This document shows, piece by piece, positions 17,590 to 30,000 of a stretch of 64,000 bases of DNA. Position 1 is the stretch's first letter, and every line of letters starts with the position of its first letter. The position numbers were made by a program, and so were the translations under genes. Source of the DNA: an uncultured Granulosicoccaceae bacterium (GTDB taxonomy: Bacteria > Pseudomonadota > Gammaproteobacteria > Granulosicoccales > Granulosicoccaceae); contig CAKZSB010000010.1 in assembly GCA_937920585.1 (NCBI GenBank), forward strand, positions 1-64,000, given 5' to 3'. The notes beneath the pieces are model-generated. The model had not been told where the DNA came from and ran no database searches. It was given only the letters and a program-made list of their open reading frames with translations.

Positions 17590-18239
17590 TCGGCGGCGAT
17601 ACCGAGCCAGGTCTCGAGCTTGCGCCCAAGCAGCTCGCGCACCGCAGCGCGCACTTCTGCCTGCGACGGGTTGGCATCTATCGTTTCAAAACGATCGGGG
17701 TACATGTCGGCTCGACGCAAATAGCCGGTGCGCACGCGTTCAAAAAAGTCATCGCCTTCACTTTCAATTCGATCGAGCGCACCACGCTTTCTGGTTCGTG
17801 CGTTGCGAGTGCTGGCATCGGCATCGAGCAGTATCGTCAGGTCTGGTTCAAGTCCGCGCTGCACCCATCTGGCGATTATTTCGATCCGCTCAAAATCGAC
17901 CCCTCTGCCCGCGCCCTGATAGGCGAATGTCGCATCGGTGAAACGATCGCATACCACCCACGCGCCGCGCTCCAGTGCCGGGCGTATGACATCGGCGATC
18001 AATTGCGCGCGAGAGGCAAACATCATCAGCAGCTCGGCATCGGCCGCGATCGGATCATCACCATTCAGCAGAATCGAGCGCAACCGCTCCCCCACTGGCG
18101 TGCTGCCGGGCTCGCGGGTTTGCACCACTTCGATTCCACGAGCCTGCAACGCCTCGACCAGCACCGGCACCATGGTGGATTTACCGACTCCCTCAGCACC
18201 TTCCAGCGTGATAAATCGAGCTTGCTGACTTGCGGTCAT
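17583..18239 (-). CDS. tmk: Thymidylate kinase
   Basis: Phosphorylates dTMP to dTDP. P-loop GAEGVGKS at 14-21, the substrate-binding CDRFTDATFAYQGAGRG and the LILLDAD-like strand LTILLDADAS are all present; 218 residues is typical. The ATG shares one base with the mltG stop (TAATG), so translation is coupled. Confidence 0.96.
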   Translation of the reverse strand: MTASQQARFITLEGAEGVGKSTMVPVLVEALQARGIEVVQTREPGSTPVGERLRSILLNGDDPIAADAELLMMFASRAQLIADVIRPALERGAWVVCDRFTDATFAYQGAGRGVDFERIEIIARWVQRGLEPDLTILLDADASTRNARTRKRGALDRIESEGDDFFERVRTGYLRRADMYPDRFETIDANPSQAEVRAAVRELLGRKLETWLGIAAEC

Positions 18240-19243
18240 TATTTGTTCAATATGTATTTGCGCACAGCGGCATTGTGCTGTTCGACTGTATCAGAGAAAA
18301 CGTGACCGCCGCTGCCGTCAGCCACAAAGAACAGCGAGGTTGTCTCGGCAGGGTTGACCGCCGCCTCTATCGCACCGATACCGGACATTGCAATGGGCGT
18401 AGGCGGCAGTGCCTTGATCACATAGGTGTTGTACGGCGTTTTGGTTTTTAGATCCTTGCGCGTAATGTCACCGTTGAAGGACGGACCAATGCCGTAGATC
18501 ACGGTCGGATCGGTCTGCAAACGCATTTTTTTGCGCAGGCGATTCACCATCACACCGGCAACGCGATCTCGCTCCTCGACAAGCCCCGTCTCCCGTTCGA
18601 CAATGGACGCCAGTATCAGCGCCTCGTAACTGTTGGCGAGCGGGAGATCCGGTTGACGGCTTTGCCACGCCGCCTCCAGTGCCTGCCGCAGCGCTTGATT
18701 GGCGCGGCGCAAAAACTCTACATCGGTTGTACCGCGCGGAAACAGATAAGTGTCGGGTAGAAATTGTCCCTCGGGATGGACGCCGGGCATATCAAGCAAG
18801 GCCATCAGTTCGGCATCGTCGGCCTCGCCGAGCGTCGCCTCGATCACGGGATCAGCGGCCAGCGCCTCTCGCAACTGCCAGATCGTCCAGCCCTCAATAA
18901 TTGTGAAGCTGTGTTGTTTCTCGCCCCGGTTTGACTGCAGCGCAGCCAGCAACTGAATCGGGTTCATGCTGCCATCGAGGACAAATTCACCCGATCGGAT
19001 CTTGCGAGCCGCCCCGGTGTAGCGCGCGTATAGCTTCCACCAATGGGGCTTGTCGAGCAGTTGACGCTGTTTCAGTTCGCCAGCGATGCCAGCGACTGTG
19101 TCACCGGGTTTTACGAGTAATTCGAATTCGCCGCTACCGACCGGCTGATGCAGAAATCGCCAGGCATCGTAACCTGCCCAGCCGACCGCCAGAATCAGAG
19201 CCAACGATATCAGCACAATCGAGCGCAGCAGAAAGCCCGGCAC
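18239..19243 (-). CDS. mltG: Endolytic murein transglycosylase
   Basis: Cuts nascent peptidoglycan glycan chains at the inner membrane. One N-terminal helix (about 5-24), a LysM-like part around 41-90, and the YceG catalytic domain with LASIVERETG; Glu218 falls at the same number as the E. coli catalytic Glu218. LQTDPTVIYG and the C-terminal YNTYVIKALPPTPI are typical. GTG start at 19243 with GAGG seven bases upstream. pabC, which sits between fabF and mltG in E. coli, is absent; the gap is only 77 bp. Confidence 0.95.
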   Translation of the reverse strand: MPGFLLRSIVLISLALILAVGWAGYDAWRFLHQPVGSGEFELLVKPGDTVAGIAGELKQRQLLDKPHWWKLYARYTGAARKIRSGEFVLDGSMNPIQLLAALQSNRGEKQHSFTIIEGWTIWQLREALAADPVIEATLGEADDAELMALLDMPGVHPEGQFLPDTYLFPRGTTDVEFLRRANQALRQALEAAWQSRQPDLPLANSYEALILASIVERETGLVEERDRVAGVMVNRLRKKMRLQTDPTVIYGIGPSFNGDITRKDLKTKTPYNTYVIKALPPTPIAMSGIGAIEAAVNPAETTSLFFVADGSGGHVFSDTVEQHNAAVRKYILNK

Positions 19244-19320
19244 GGACAGACCTCAGTAGTTAGGAGTAAAAAGCAGGTTTAAGCAGGCGTTGCACTTCAT
19301 GGCGGCAACCCGCTGATTGA

Positions 19321-20559
19321 TCAGAGGCTGCCGAAAGTCAGCGTGGCGTTTGTGCCGCCAAAGCCAAACGAATTCGACAACACATTCTGGATTTTCATCG
19401 ACCGCGCCTCGCCGGGTACATAGTCCAGATCGCACTCCGGATCCGGATTCTCGAGGTTGATCGTCGGAGGTGCCACCTGATCGCGCAGTGCAAGAATTGC
19501 AAACACCGCCTCGATGCCACCCGCAGCCCCCAGTAGATGACCGGTCATGGACTTGGTGGAACTGACCGCCAGCTTGTAGGCGTGGTCGCCAAAGGCGTTC
19601 TTGACGGCAGTGGTCTCCGCTACATCGCCCGCGGAAGTCGAGGTGCCGTGCGCGTTAATGTAATCGATTTGATCGGGGTTTAGTCCCGCATCGTTAAGCG
19701 CATTCACCATGCATCGACGCGCCCCGTCTCCATTCTTTGCAGGCTGTGTCATGTGGAAGGCGTCGCCGCTCATGCCGTAGCCGGTAAGCTCGCAATAGAT
19801 TCGCGCGCCACGGGCCCTGGCGTATTCGAGTTCTTCGAGCACCAGCACACCGGCGCCATCGCCCAGCACGAAACCGTCGCGATCAACATCCCAGGGTCGA
19901 CTTGCCGCTGCGGGGTTGTCGTTGCGGGTTGAGAGCGCGCGCGCTGCACCAAAACCTCCCAGCCCCAGGGGTGATGTAGCCATCTCTGCTCCACCGCAAA
20001 CCATCGCGTCGGCATCGCCGTATTTGATGATCCGAAACGCCTCACCAATATTGTGAGTGCCAGTGGTGCAAGCGGTCGTGATACATACGTTTGGCCCCTT
20101 CAGGCCACGCATGATAGACAAATTACCAGCAATCATATTGATGATGGTCGACGGCACGAAAAAGGGAGACATCTTGCGCGGCCCGCCCTTCAACAGCGCG
20201 CTGTGCTGCACCTCTATATTGGGCAGCCCGCCAATGCCGGATCCAATCGCGGTACCAATTCTCTCGGCATCCAGTGCCTCGACATCGAGACCGGCATCAT
20301 CGAGAGCCTGAACCCCGGCTGCTATGCCAAAATGGATGAACTGATCCATTTTGCGGGCGTCCTTGCCGCTCATGTAGTCAGTGGGATCGAATCCCTTCAC
20401 CGAAGCAGTAAACTTGGTGTTGAAGTCTGACACGTCGAAAAAATCGACGGTCGCCGCACCGGATTTTCCAGCGAGAATATTTCGCCAGGACTCATCAACA
20501 CTGTTACCCAGAGGGGTAACAGCACCAAGACCGGTTACCACTACACGCCGCGTAGTCAT
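19321..20559 (-). CDS. fabF: 3-oxoacyl-ACP synthase II
   Basis: Elongating condensing enzyme of type II fatty-acid synthesis. Active-site Cys164 in [12 protein letters not shown], catalytic His residues in INAHGTST and [14 protein letters not shown] chose ATG at 20559 (412 residues, E. coli FabF 413), preceded by GGTGA; the longer frame adds seven residues without support. Follows acpP by 74 bp in the fabD-fabG-acpP-fabF order. Confidence 0.97.
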   Translation of the reverse strand: MTTRRVVVTGLGAVTPLGNSVDESWRNILAGKSGAATVDFFDVSDFNTKFTASVKGFDPTDYMSGKDARKMDQFIHFGIAAGVQALDDAGLDVEALDAERIGTAIGSGIGGLPNIEVQHSALLKGGPRKMSPFFVPSTIINMIAGNLSIMRGLKGPNVCITTACTTGTHNIGEAFRIIKYGDADAMVCGGAEMATSPLGLGGFGAARALSTRNDNPAAASRPWDVDRDGFVLGDGAGVLVLEELEYARARGARIYCELTGYGMSGDAFHMTQPAKNGDGARRCMVNALNDAGLNPDQIDYINAHGTSTSAGDVAETTAVKNAFGDHAYKLAVSSTKSMTGHLLGAAGGIEAVFAILALRDQVAPPTINLENPDPECDLDYVPGEARSMKIQNVLSNSFGFGGTNATLTFGSL

Positions 20560-20633
20560 AGGTTCACCCGAGTTGCGCAATAGCCATAGCAGATGTCAGC
20601 GATACCGCGCACGGTGAGCCGCTCCAGACCAAC

Positions 20634-20870
20634 TTATGCCAGATTGGCGTTGATGTAGTCCACTGCTTCCTTGACGGTAGTAATTTTCTCGGCTTCCTCG
20701 TCCGGAATCTCGCACTCGAATTCCTCTTCAAGCGCCATTACAAGCTCAACGGTGTCGAGGGAATCTGCACCCAGATCATCGACAAAAGAAGCTGCCGTTG
20801 TGACCTCTTCTTCCTTCACACCCAGCTGTTCCACAACGATTTTTTTGACTCGATCTTCGATACTGCTCAT
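20634..20870 (-). CDS. acpP: Acyl carrier protein
   Basis: Carries growing acyl chains on a phosphopantetheine arm attached to Ser37 in [11 protein letters not shown]. The 78-residue acidic helical protein starting [10 protein letters not shown] is standard. ATG at 20870 follows a strong GGAGGGTGA site, which rules out the longer frame. A TGGTAGAAT extended -10-like element lies about 42-47 bp upstream. Confidence 0.98.
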   Translation of the reverse strand: MSSIEDRVKKIVVEQLGVKEEEVTTAASFVDDLGADSLDTVELVMALEEEFECEIPDEEAEKITTVKEAVDYINANLA

Positions 20871-20911
20871 CTTATTTTCACCCTCCCCGGGATAAACACA
20901 TATTTTGTGGC

Positions 20912-20917
20912 ATTCTA
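20912..20917 (-). promoter_or_regulatory. Candidate extended -10 element for acpP
   Basis: On the minus strand TGG precedes TAGAAT, resembling an extended -10. No good -35 is visible at 17 bp. The 171-bp gap between fabG and acpP also holds an 8-bp long-range inverted repeat (CGGGTTGC at 20970, GCAACCCG at 21020). A separate acpP promoter would explain the high ACP level known in other bacteria. Confidence 0.35.
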
Positions 20918-21041
20918 CCACGAAGCACCCACGATATTGTATTCAAAGTGGGCACTGTCACGCCAGTAGCGGGTTGCTAAAAGGCGATCGCGAGCTATCC
21001 CGCAACGCCACTATTATGGGCAACCCGCGATAGTTTCAATA

Positions 21042-21785
21042 TCAACCCATGTACATGCCGCCATTCACATGAATGGTCTGGCCGGTAATATAGGCGGCTT
21101 TCTCCGAGGCCAGAAAGGCCACGGTATGCGCGATATCCGCCGGATCGCCGAGGCGGCCCAAAGCAATTTCCTTAACCAGCGCTTCACGCTGTTGCTCGGG
21201 CAGCGCATCAGTCATATCGGAGACAATAAATCCCGGCGCAATCGTGTTGACGGTAATGTTGCGCGTGCCAATTTCACGCGCCAGAGACTTGCCAAAGCCA
21301 ATAATGCCAGCCTTGGCCGCTGCATAGTTGCTCTGCCCGGCATTGCCGGTGGCGCCGACCACAGATGAAATATTGATTATCCTCCCGCGACGCGCCTTGA
21401 CCATGCCTCGAAGACAGGCCTTGCAGGTGTAATGAACCGACGACAGGTTGGTGCCGATGACATCATTCCACTCATCGGCCTTCATGCGCATCAACAAATT
21501 GTCGCGCGTTATACCCGCATTGTTGACCAGCAGCGTTATCGCACCATGCTCCTTGGCGATCGCCTCAATTGTGGCGTTTATTTGCTCCACGTCATTGACG
21601 TTGAGGACGACACCCTGGCCGTTAACCCCGTTGCCGGAGAATCTCTCACTGATGGCAGCGGCACCCTTTTCACTCGTCGCGGTACCGATAACCGTGGCGC
21701 CCTCAGCTGCCAGCTGGTCTGCTACCGCCGCGCCAATGCCACGGCTGGCGCCGGTAACCAGTGCGATTTCACCTTGCAACATCAT
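21042..21785 (-). CDS. fabG: 3-oxoacyl-ACP reductase
   Basis: NADPH-dependent reduction step of fatty-acid elongation. Short-chain dehydrogenase with GASRGIG cofactor motif, LVNNAGITRDNLLMRM, active Ser in INISSVVG and Tyr/Lys in SNYAAAKAG. 247 residues, C-terminal GGMYMG typical. Start ATG overlaps the fabD stop (ATGA). Confidence 0.97.
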   Translation of the reverse strand: MMLQGEIALVTGASRGIGAAVADQLAAEGATVIGTATSEKGAAAISERFSGNGVNGQGVVLNVNDVEQINATIEAIAKEHGAITLLVNNAGITRDNLLMRMKADEWNDVIGTNLSSVHYTCKACLRGMVKARRGRIINISSVVGATGNAGQSNYAAAKAGIIGFGKSLAREIGTRNITVNTIAPGFIVSDMTDALPEQQREALVKEIALGRLGDPADIAHTVAFLASEKAAYITGQTIHVNGGMYMG

Positions 21786-22729
21786 GCTTGCTCCGACGCC
21801 AGTGTATCAATGGCCTTTTGCAGGGTGACTGGCGAATCAACCGGCAATGCCTGCAAACTTCTGTCAATGCGTTTACACAATCCGGAGAGTACTTTTCCGG
21901 GGCCCATTTCGACCACCGCAGTTACCCCCTGCTCCGCCATGTAGCGAACAGAGTCTGTCCAGTAAACAGGGCTGATTACATGCTTCTTTAAAGACGCGAC
22001 CAAAGCGGCTTTGTCGGCGGGCACGCTGGCCGCGGCATTCTGCACCACCGGCAGCATGGCATCTGCCGGCCCGGCAGATTCGATAGCCTGTGACAACGGC
22101 GCCTCAACAGGTGCCATCAGCGAACTATGATTGGGCACAGAGACCGGCAACACCATGGCTTTGCGTGCCCCGTTCTCGCGGGCGACGGTACAGGCGTTAT
22201 CCAGCGCCGCCACATGCCCGGATATCACCACCTGCCCCGGCGAGTTAAAATTGACCGCCTCGACAACCCCGTCGGCTGTGGTGAGTTCTTCACACATAGC
22301 AGTCACGGCGGCATCGTCCATTCCGAGCAGTGCCGCCATGCCGCCAACCCCCGGCGCTACCGCGTCAGCCATCAGTTTACCCCGCAGGGCGACAAGGCCA
22401 ACTGCGTCCGGAAAACTAAACACGCCTGCTGCAGTCAGCGCTGCATATTCGCCAAGACTGTGGCCAGCGACAAAAGCCGGCGCAGGCAGATTTTTTTCAA
22501 GCCAGACGCGCCACACGGCCATACCACTGACGAACATCAGCGGTTGGGTAATCTCGGTTTGCTTTAGTTGATCATCGGAACCATTTTGCGCCAGATCCCA
22601 GAGATCGAATCCGAGTGTTTCCGATGCTTCGCCAAATGTCTTTTCGACGACGTCGTGTTGCTGCGCCAGATCAGCGAGCATGCCGGGTGACTGGGACCCC
22701 TGCCCCGGGAATACTATTGCCAGCTTCAT
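21782..22729 (-). CDS. fabD: Malonyl-CoA:ACP transacylase
   Basis: Loads malonyl groups on ACP. Nucleophile Ser91 in GHSLGEYAAL, catalytic His in VPNHSSLM, FPGQGSQ at the start. 315 residues fits the family (309 in E. coli). AGGA precedes the ATG. In most relatives fabH and plsX lie upstream; here the neighbour is dapB, 45 bp away. Confidence 0.96.
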   Translation of the reverse strand: MKLAIVFPGQGSQSPGMLADLAQQHDVVEKTFGEASETLGFDLWDLAQNGSDDQLKQTEITQPLMFVSGMAVWRVWLEKNLPAPAFVAGHSLGEYAALTAAGVFSFPDAVGLVALRGKLMADAVAPGVGGMAALLGMDDAAVTAMCEELTTADGVVEAVNFNSPGQVVISGHVAALDNACTVARENGARKAMVLPVSVPNHSSLMAPVEAPLSQAIESAGPADAMLPVVQNAAASVPADKAALVASLKKHVISPVYWTDSVRYMAEQGVTAVVEMGPGKVLSGLCKRIDRSLQALPVDSPVTLQKAIDTLASEQA

Positions 22730-22774
22730 GTAGTCCTCATGTGTTCAGATAAAACAATTCGTCGCCCGCAACTA

Positions 22775-23581
22775 TCAGGGCACAGACAGTACATCTGACA
22801 TGTCGTATCGACCGGCGTCGCGCCCCTGAGACAACCAGTCGGCGGCGCGCACTGCGCCACGTGCGAATGTCATGCGGTCAGTGGCGCGATGAGTGATTTC
22901 CAGTCGTTCGCCTTCACCACAGAACATCACGGTGTGCTCGCCGATGATATCGCCAGCCCGGACCGTGGCAAAACCGATGGTTTGCCGATCGCGCGCACCG
23001 GTTATACCCTCACGACCGTACACAGCGCATTGCTGCAAATCACGACCGAGCGCATCGGCAACTGCCTGACCCATGCTAAGCGCAGTCCCGCTCGGTGCAT
23101 CTACTTTGTGATGGTGATGGGCCTCGATCACTTCGACATCGTATTGATCACCCAGCGCTTTGGCTGCGCGTTGCAGCAAGTCGAGGCTGAGGGTTACCCC
23201 GGCGCTGTAGTTAGATGCATAAACCAGCGCAATCGAGCCCGCTGCACTGTCGAGTGCCTGGAGTTGCGCTTCATCGAGGCCTGTCGTGCCGATGACCACT
23301 TGTTTGTTGTGTTGCAGCGCCAGCTGAAGCAGTGCCGTGGTGCTCTGCGGGCTGGTGAAGTCGATAATGGTGTCAAAGTCGTTGGCTATCGCTGCGGCAT
23401 CGGCAACGATCTGCACATCACACGCAGCCTCACCGGCAACAAGACCTGCGTCCATGCCGAGAAAAGTACTTTCAGGGTGCTCGATGGCGGCCGCAAGCTG
23501 TACGCCTTCGCGCTCAAGCACGGCCCGCACCAGTTGGCGACCCATTCGACCGGCGGCGCCGGCAACAGCGATTCTAGACAT
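22775..23581 (-). CDS. dapB: 4-hydroxy-tetrahydrodipicolinate reductase
   Basis: Second dedicated step of lysine and meso-diaminopimelate synthesis. N-terminal nucleotide-binding AGAAGRMG, catalytic EAHHHHKVDAPSGTAL and C-terminal FARGAVRAADWL are intact. I chose ATG at 23581 (268 residues); a TTG four codons earlier is possible. Its place just before fabD is unusual for the family's common contexts (carA or dnaJ neighbours in many proteobacteria). Confidence 0.95.
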   Translation of the reverse strand: MSRIAVAGAAGRMGRQLVRAVLEREGVQLAAAIEHPESTFLGMDAGLVAGEAACDVQIVADAAAIANDFDTIIDFTSPQSTTALLQLALQHNKQVVIGTTGLDEAQLQALDSAAGSIALVYASNYSAGVTLSLDLLQRAAKALGDQYDVEVIEAHHHHKVDAPSGTALSMGQAVADALGRDLQQCAVYGREGITGARDRQTIGFATVRAGDIIGEHTVMFCGEGERLEITHRATDRMTFARGAVRAADWLSQGRDAGRYDMSDVLSVP

Positions 23582-23672
23582 GAACTCGCACAATAAATGG
23601 CAGCCGCCGATGATAACACAGATTACCAGTGGGACATCCAGTGACGGCCTGTTTCAGCCGCTGCAAAGCAGG

Positions 23673-25964
<2,292 letters not shown>

Positions 25965-26012
25965 TCAAGGCGCTCGACACCTCGTGCCGAAAGCGCCTGA
26001 GCAACTAAGGGA

Positions 26013-26906
26013 TCAAGCCGGCGCTGCATGCTTGTGGCGGAAGCTATATTCCTGAATTTCATCACGCAGGTGTTGTTCGGTCTGCTTTGTCATTGTGTTG
26101 CGATTGGCATCACGAACTTGCCCGCCTATTTCATCGGCGAGTTCCTGCGCTTCGCGAAAGAGCAACTCGAATGCTGCGCCAGGCTCAAGGGAGAGTGGCA
26201 ATCGCATGAACAGCGCTATACCCGGCGTTTCGAAATCCGCCATTTTTTCAGGCTCGAACGTGCCCGGTTTCACCATATTGGCGACCGAGAATATCCGTTC
26301 CCCTTCGAACGGGTAATGATAAATCGACATCTCTCCGAACTTGAATCCGCGCAATTCGAAGGCGCTTTCCAGATCGCGGCCACGAAATTTGCGATCGTTA
26401 CCAGCCGTCACGTGCAGGGTGACGATCTTTTCTTCAACAGGTTCTGCAGCCGGCTGCTCCATCCCGCCTTCAGAGTATGGTGTCAGATCGTCGGATAGAG
26501 ACGACTGCGCTTTGCGAACCGCGTTGGCGAGGCTTTTCACCGATTTCTTGAATGGCTTGCCGGAATCGGCTTTTTCTTCGACCTCGGCCAGTTCTTCCGC
26601 GGTGAATTCAGCGCTAACATCGAGCTCCACTTCGATACCCGCTGGCTCGGCATCGTAAGCCACCTTGGGTAGCACTTCGTCGATTTCCGAATCGGGCAGG
26701 AAATCTTCGTTTACGTCGTTAAGCTTGGTTCTGGCTTGCTTGGGCTGGTTAGCCAACGGCACATTGACATCCTCCAGGTCCCTTTCTGCAGCCGCTGATC
26801 TGCGCCTGACAGCCGCACTTTCGTCGACCCGGCGGCGCCCGAGCAAAACTGCCCAGACTAACAGGGCAGCTCCGGCAACGATCAAGACCCAGCGAAGATA
26901 TTCCAT
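26013..26906 (-). CDS. zipA: Cell division protein ZipA
   Basis: Anchors FtsZ to the inner membrane at the division site. N-terminal helix (about 4-23) with RRR after it, a long acidic/charged linker and the C-terminal FtsZ-binding domain (about 160-290) with VTLHVTAGNDRKFRG, MSIYHYPFEGERIFSVANM and the FETPGIALFMRLP stretch. Lies between smc and ligA, the usual gammaproteobacterial order. Confidence 0.94.
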   Translation of the reverse strand: MEYLRWVLIVAGAALLVWAVLLGRRRVDESAAVRRRSAAAERDLEDVNVPLANQPKQARTKLNDVNEDFLPDSEIDEVLPKVAYDAEPAGIEVELDVSAEFTAEELAEVEEKADSGKPFKKSVKSLANAVRKAQSSLSDDLTPYSEGGMEQPAAEPVEEKIVTLHVTAGNDRKFRGRDLESAFELRGFKFGEMSIYHYPFEGERIFSVANMVKPGTFEPEKMADFETPGIALFMRLPLSLEPGAAFELLFREAQELADEIGGQVRDANRNTMTKQTEQHLRDEIQEYSFRHKHAAPA

Positions 26907-26950
26907 CGGTCAGTTATACCTGTTTAATTTGATTTGAACGGCGTGGTGAG

Positions 26951-26968
26951 TTTGTATAGTTTGCATAG
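26951..26968. repeat. Two 9-bp tandem units upstream of zipA
   Basis: TTTGTATAG at 26951-26959 is followed directly by TTTGCATAG at 26960-26968 in the 112-bp smc-zipA gap. Might be a binding site or chance. Confidence 0.4.
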
Positions 26969-27018
26969 TTGCGTGCTACACGGCAACTCAACACGGCTTG
27001 TTTTTCGCCAGACACACA

Positions 27019-30000
27019 TCAGGCAACCGCCAATTCCACAGCCTCGTCGACATCCACCGCCACCAGCCGCGATACGCCGGGCTCCTGCATCGTCACGCCC
27101 ATTAAATGTGTGCTCATCTCCATCGTCGCTTTATTGTGAGTGATGAAAATGAATTGCACCTGACTGGACATCTCGGACACCATTTTCGCAAACCGCCCGA
27201 CGTTGGCGTCATCCAGCGGCGCATCGACTTCATCGAGCATGCAAAATGGTGAGGGCCTGAGATGAAAGAAGGCGAAAACGAGGGCGACTGCCGTCATCGC
27301 CTTCTCTCCACCAGACAACAGATGGATGCTGCTCACACGCTTGCCAGGTGGACGCGCCATCACCGCGACACCGGTGTCGAGCAGATCGTCGCCGGTGAGT
27401 TCAAGCATGGCCTGGCCACCGCCAAACAGGCGCGGAAACAATTCCTGCAGCTTGGCGTTGACGATATCAAAAGTCTCGCGGAACAGCGCCTTGGTCTCGC
27501 GATCGATCTTGCGAATCGCCTCCTCGAGTGTTTCCAGCGCCTGGGTGATATCTTCGTATTGCTCATCGAGGTACTCCTTGCGCTGAACCTGCTCGCGGTA
27601 CTCTTCAATGGCTGCCAGATTGATCGGTCCGAGGCGTTGAACGCGCCGCTCCAGCTCCTCGATTCGCGTTTGCCAGGAGTCGACCGTTGCCTCGTGCGGA
27701 ATCTGCGGCATGAGCTCGGCTCTGTCGACACCTGATTCCTCCAGCTGTTCGTCGATCGTTTTCAGCCGCACGCGCGCTTCCTGCGATTCCATTTTTACCT
27801 GTTGCACCAGCGCTGTTGCGTCGGTGAGTTCCTGCTGCAGGCGGCTGCGATCGCGATCGCGCTGACGCAGCGCTTCGTCGTGTTGTTCCAGCTTGCGCCG
27901 CGCCTCGGCCAGGTTGCGCTCGACATCGTCTCTGGCCTGTTGAAGCTCTTCCTGCTGGGCGACCAGGATGTCGGTATCGTCCTCTTCGGCGTTCTCACCG
28001 ATGCCCAGCTCATCCTGACGGACGAGCAATTGCGAGCGCTGCTGCTCCATTCGTTGCAGGTTGCTGGCAGTGGACTCTCTGACCGACTTCATGGATTCGA
28101 GCTTGACCAGTGCTTGCTGCGAATCCTGACGCACCTCCTCCAGCTTCGCCCGCGCCTGATCGCGGCGCACAACCAGCTCGGCCCGCGAAACCTCCTGCTG
28201 CTCAATCTGCTCGGCCAGCTCCGCACCCTCCGCATCCGCCTCGGCGGCAAGCGTGCGCGCCTCATCGAGCTCCTCGGTAGATTGTTCCAGCGCACCTGAT
28301 ACCTCTTCGAGCTCGCGGCGCACAGCGAGCGTGCGAACGTCGGACTGGCGAATTCGGGCTTCGGTCGATTCGATTTTGCCTGCCAGCGTACTGATCTCAC
28401 GGTGCCGGGCATTGATCACTGCCTGCAGCTTGTCGCGCTGTTGCTCGCAATCGACGACCGCCGCCTCGAAGCTTGTCTGGCGAGTCTCCAGTTCGTCAAT
28501 GCGCGCTCGGTACTGCTCGCTTTGCGCACCCAGCGCGTCGAGCTCTTCCTGCCGCGCGAGCACGCCGCCACCACTTTCCTGCGGGCGCACGCACAACCAG
28601 TGTCGGCCCATCCAGATCCCGTCGCGAGTAACCAGTGACTCACCCGGTTGCAACTGCTCACGCGCATCCATGGCTTCAGAGAGTGACTCACAGACCGTGA
28701 TACCGTGCAGCAATTCGGCAATGCCGGCGGTGGAGTTAACGACGCTCGCCAGCCACTGCTGCTGCTCGTCCTCGGTGTCTTCGGGGTTGTTCTGCAGCGC
28801 TTTGAGGCCAGCATCGGGCTGACTGGCAAGCTGACTGCGAACGTGGTCGAGGTCATCGACGCACACCGCTTCGAGAAAATCACCCAGTACGACCTCGGCT
28901 GCTTTTTCCCAACCGGGATCTATGGTGAGCATTCTGGCCAGTTGCGGCGAATCGGCGAGACCATGCTGCTCGAGCCATTGCAGACGGTTTTTTTCGGTGC
29001 CGCCCAGCGCCGCCTGCTGGAGCGCTTCAAGTGAGGCGAGCCGGCCAGAGGCGCTTTGCAGCTCAGTCCGGCATTCGTCGAGCTCACGGCCATTGGCCAC
29101 CTCGCGCTCGCGCGATTCGGTCAGCGCCTGCCCGGCGCGTTCCAGCGCGATCCGCAGTTGCGACTCTTCGGTGGACAGCGATTCTCGCTCGGTGGTGAGT
29201 TCGGCGAGCGATTCGGCAAGGTCCGCGTCTTCGAGGTCGGCCAGTTCGCGTTGCAGTCGCTCACGACGCAGGTTCACTTCGTTAATGTTCTTTTCGAGTT
29301 GCCGGGCGCGCGCCGATTCGATCTGATGCACCTTCAGGTGCTCGGCATGCTCGGCACCAACCTGCTCGCGGTCTTGCTGCCACTGCTGAAAATCGGCTTC
29401 TGCCTTGTCGCAAATCTGCGCCATAGACTGAAACGCGGACTCACAACGCTCGCGGGTCGGACCGGCATCCGCCAGACCAGCCTCAATTTCTGCCAGCGTA
29501 TTGCGATCGGTGACGATATTCTGTTCCGCTTCTGCCAACTCCTGGATGACGCGTGCGATGTCGCGCTCACGAGCCTCGCGCTGTGAACGCTGGTGCTCGA
29601 TGGTTTGCTCAACCCGCGTGATATCCGCCCCCAGCTGGTAATAGCTTGCCTGGATCTTGTTCATCCCCGCGTCCAGGTCACCGCGGGCCGCGCGCATGTT
29701 GTCAATGGCGAGTTCTGCCTCGGCGTGACCGGCCTCCGCCGCCTCGACGGCCTCATTGCGCTCGGAGAGGCGTTTGTCAAAGCTGCCCAGCGCGTCCTGA
29801 TACTCCTGCCAGCGCAACCCGAGCAATTCCGCCCTGAGTTGTTTTTCCTCAACTTTAAGCGTTTTGTAGCGCTCGGCCATTTTCGACTGGCGCTGCAAAT
29901 GCGCCAGCTGTTTGTCTACTTCCTCGCGCAGATCGTTGAGGCGATCGAGGTTATCGCGGGTGTGACGGATGCGGTTCTCGGTCTCCTTGCGCCGCTCCTT

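Noticed and set aside
22889-23596. 235-codon open frame antisense to dapB
   Set aside because: The minus-strand dapB has all catalytic motifs; the opposite frame is a byproduct of codon bias.
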